A stretch of DNA of 64,000 bases from Lingula anatina. Its lineage: Eukaryota; Brachiopoda; Lingulata; Lingulida; Lingulidae. The stretch spans positions 1,259,434 through 1,323,433 of the forward strand of contig NW_019775635.1 of NCBI RefSeq assembly GCF_001039355.2, given 5' to 3'. Position 1 is the stretch's first letter. Every line of letters starts with the position of its first letter. Made by a program: the position numbers and the translations under genes. Below the pieces are notes generated by a model. That model was not told the origin of the DNA. It ran no database searches and was given only the letters and a program-made list of their open reading frames with translations. This document shows, in pieces, positions 62,569 to 64,000 of this stretch.

Positions 62569-64000
62569 CTGCTTTGGATACTGTTAACGAATCTCTGTCG
62601 AAGATAAAGCTGCCTGATGTTCCGTTCTTGGAAATAGCATGTAGTGTAGCGTTCCTGACGTCATTGCTGGGGACAGCCCGGAGCATGCGCACTGCATAGT
62701 TCACTAGAACGCTGCCACTTCTGAGAAATGTTCAAATTATTGCAACAAGCACTCCAGGTCACATACATACATACATACAGAACACACATGTAGGCTACTG
62801 GTATATCCATTTCGTGTTGAATGTTAAAAAATTAAATATGCTAAGCAAGCATCAATCGTATTTTTAAAAATATCGAAACTAAAATCGTTTGTAAAACATG
62901 CATGTACGACTGCAGATTATACCTTTCCACTTTAGAATACCATCTATAGGAGTTCACTTTATTCTATCAGGAGTCAGATCCCAAAACGCTGAAAGATCTA
63001 GTTTTAAGATGAATCGAACCAATGCGAGGTATAATTTAATTGAAAATCTTCACCTGAATGAAAGAACTTCTGTTGAATTGTAGATGTCTTGATACTGGCT
63101 CTGCAGAAATATCCTGTTCATCTACAAAACAGAAACATTTTATCAAATATTTATGTTTGAAATCGAAATGATAGATTTTGTTAAATATAATAGTTTTCCA
63201 TGAAGTATGGCACGATATAATATTCTAATTCAAAACATAAATCAGCAAGACAGAAATTTTGAAAACGCATCACGCATGCGGCCAAATGGCAGCAAAACAC
63301 CATATTCCTCTTTGCAATATGGCCTATCATCTCAGTATTGATGTCCACACGGAGGCTTATAAGCTACATGTATATGGTATTTTAAAATGTGGTTTACACA
63401 AACCTGTCTACACCAGGGACAACATTATGTACAATTCATTTGAATTACAAGAAAAAATCAACATATTATCAATATTTAGGGGCGTTTTTTTTCTTCACCC
63501 GAACCCGAACCGAACCAATCGTAACACGTACAGTGGAGATGGATACCTACTTCTTCCTGGAAGGCTTTTGATAAATCTATAAATAGTGGCGAAGAGGTAT
63601 TTAAAAGTTGAGCAGTAAATCTATTATATGGCCCGCCGACTATTCTGATCCTACAGTGATATATTTGTGGATGTGGAGAAACTGAAATATGAAAATATCC
63701 AGGGTCGAAACAAATGATTTTTTGAACCATCATTTTGAATTCACAAATGGAAATATATTCATATATATTAACAGCAAATTGCCTCCAAAACAGGACACTT
63801 AAATTGCTGAATAATTTATAGACATGAAACAAATCTTCTTCACAGGGAATTATAACTAAAGAAATGAATTGAAAGTAGTCTAATTCCTTGACATGCACGT
63901 GGTTTAATGAGTCAGGATTAGCTGTACCTGGGGTGCCTTGAGAAACGACGGACTCTGTGGAAAACGTTGATTGCCCGTTTGTAAAGAGATCATCCCTTGT
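62569..64000 (-). CDS. Second copy of the protease SEA-region exons (partial, runs off the right edge)
   Basis: Exons 63928-64000 (partial), 63551-63681, 63054-63121 and 62569-62720 equal exons 2-5 of the serine protease in length and phase, with small differences (for example Met to Leu in the third SEA exon from the right, and a short insertion near 63735). The surrounding 62144-64000 follows 57839-59700 throughout. No FZ, LDLa or protease exons accompany it because the block begins at the N at 62143. Best explained as the other haplotype of the same gene. Confidence 0.85.

Noticed and set aside
1-64000. CRISPR arrays, bacterial operons or prophage-like systems
   Set aside because: No spaced direct repeats and no prokaryotic gene organisation; all well supported genes are spliced animal genes.

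Overview
This window is nuclear DNA from an animal. The genes carry many short coding exons with phase-matched GT-AG introns (a few GC-AG), in AT-rich DNA with microsatellites and small inverted-repeat elements. The gene set (cytohesin, classical calpain, neuropeptide-type GPCRs, ZDHHC6, ANAPC16, a Gal3ST-type sulfotransferase and a mosaic membrane serine protease) fits a bilaterian invertebrate. A highly heterozygous lophotrochozoan such as a mollusc is my best guess, but nothing in the sequence fixes the species. I assembled gene models by reading exons and checking splice phases by hand; no similarity search was run.

Layout. 825-8062 (-): first four exons of a cytohesin (Arf-GEF), with the Sec7 and PH domains off the left edge. 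9884-21443 (+): a complete 20-exon penta-EF-hand calpain, head-to-head with cytohesin. Both tryptophans that flank the active-site residues are substituted. 22736-25284 and 26277-29349 (-): two tandem class A GPCR genes with matching intron positions. 31391-35472 (-): complete ZDHHC6 palmitoyltransferase. 35826 onward (+): ANAPC16, divergent from ZDHHC6, with a 7.9 kb first intron that contains a 2.65 kb TIR element, a MITE, a two-exon Gal3ST-type sulfotransferase gene (40479-42491, -) and a LINE remnant. 45186-49377 repeats the 5' part of ZDHHC6 and all of ANAPC16, but there the first intron is only about 230 bp and lacks all of that cargo. 50172-60221 (-): an 18-exon type II membrane serine protease with order TM, SEA, FZ, FZ, LDLa, LDLa, SRCR, trypsin. 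61596-61922 (+): an unrecognised 108-aa ORF. 62144-64000 repeats the SEA exons of the protease.

The repeated blocks start exactly at single-N joins (33329, 45185, 62143). The ~180 bp before the first N recurs, apparently unchanged, just after the second. The simplest reading is that 33330-45184 is the alternative haplotype of 45186-49377 left in the scaffold, and that 62144 onward is likewise a second haplotype of the protease gene. On that reading the window compares two alleles: one carries the sulfotransferase gene and two transposon insertions inside ANAPC16 intron 1, and the other has the empty sites. This also gives direct evidence for TTA target-site duplications of a PIF/Harbinger-like element and its MITE relatives.

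Other standout structures are a 215-bp inverted repeat with no mismatch seen, built from an LTR-like sequence (55021-55513), and a 21-bp minisatellite that ends 13 bp before a calpain splice acceptor.
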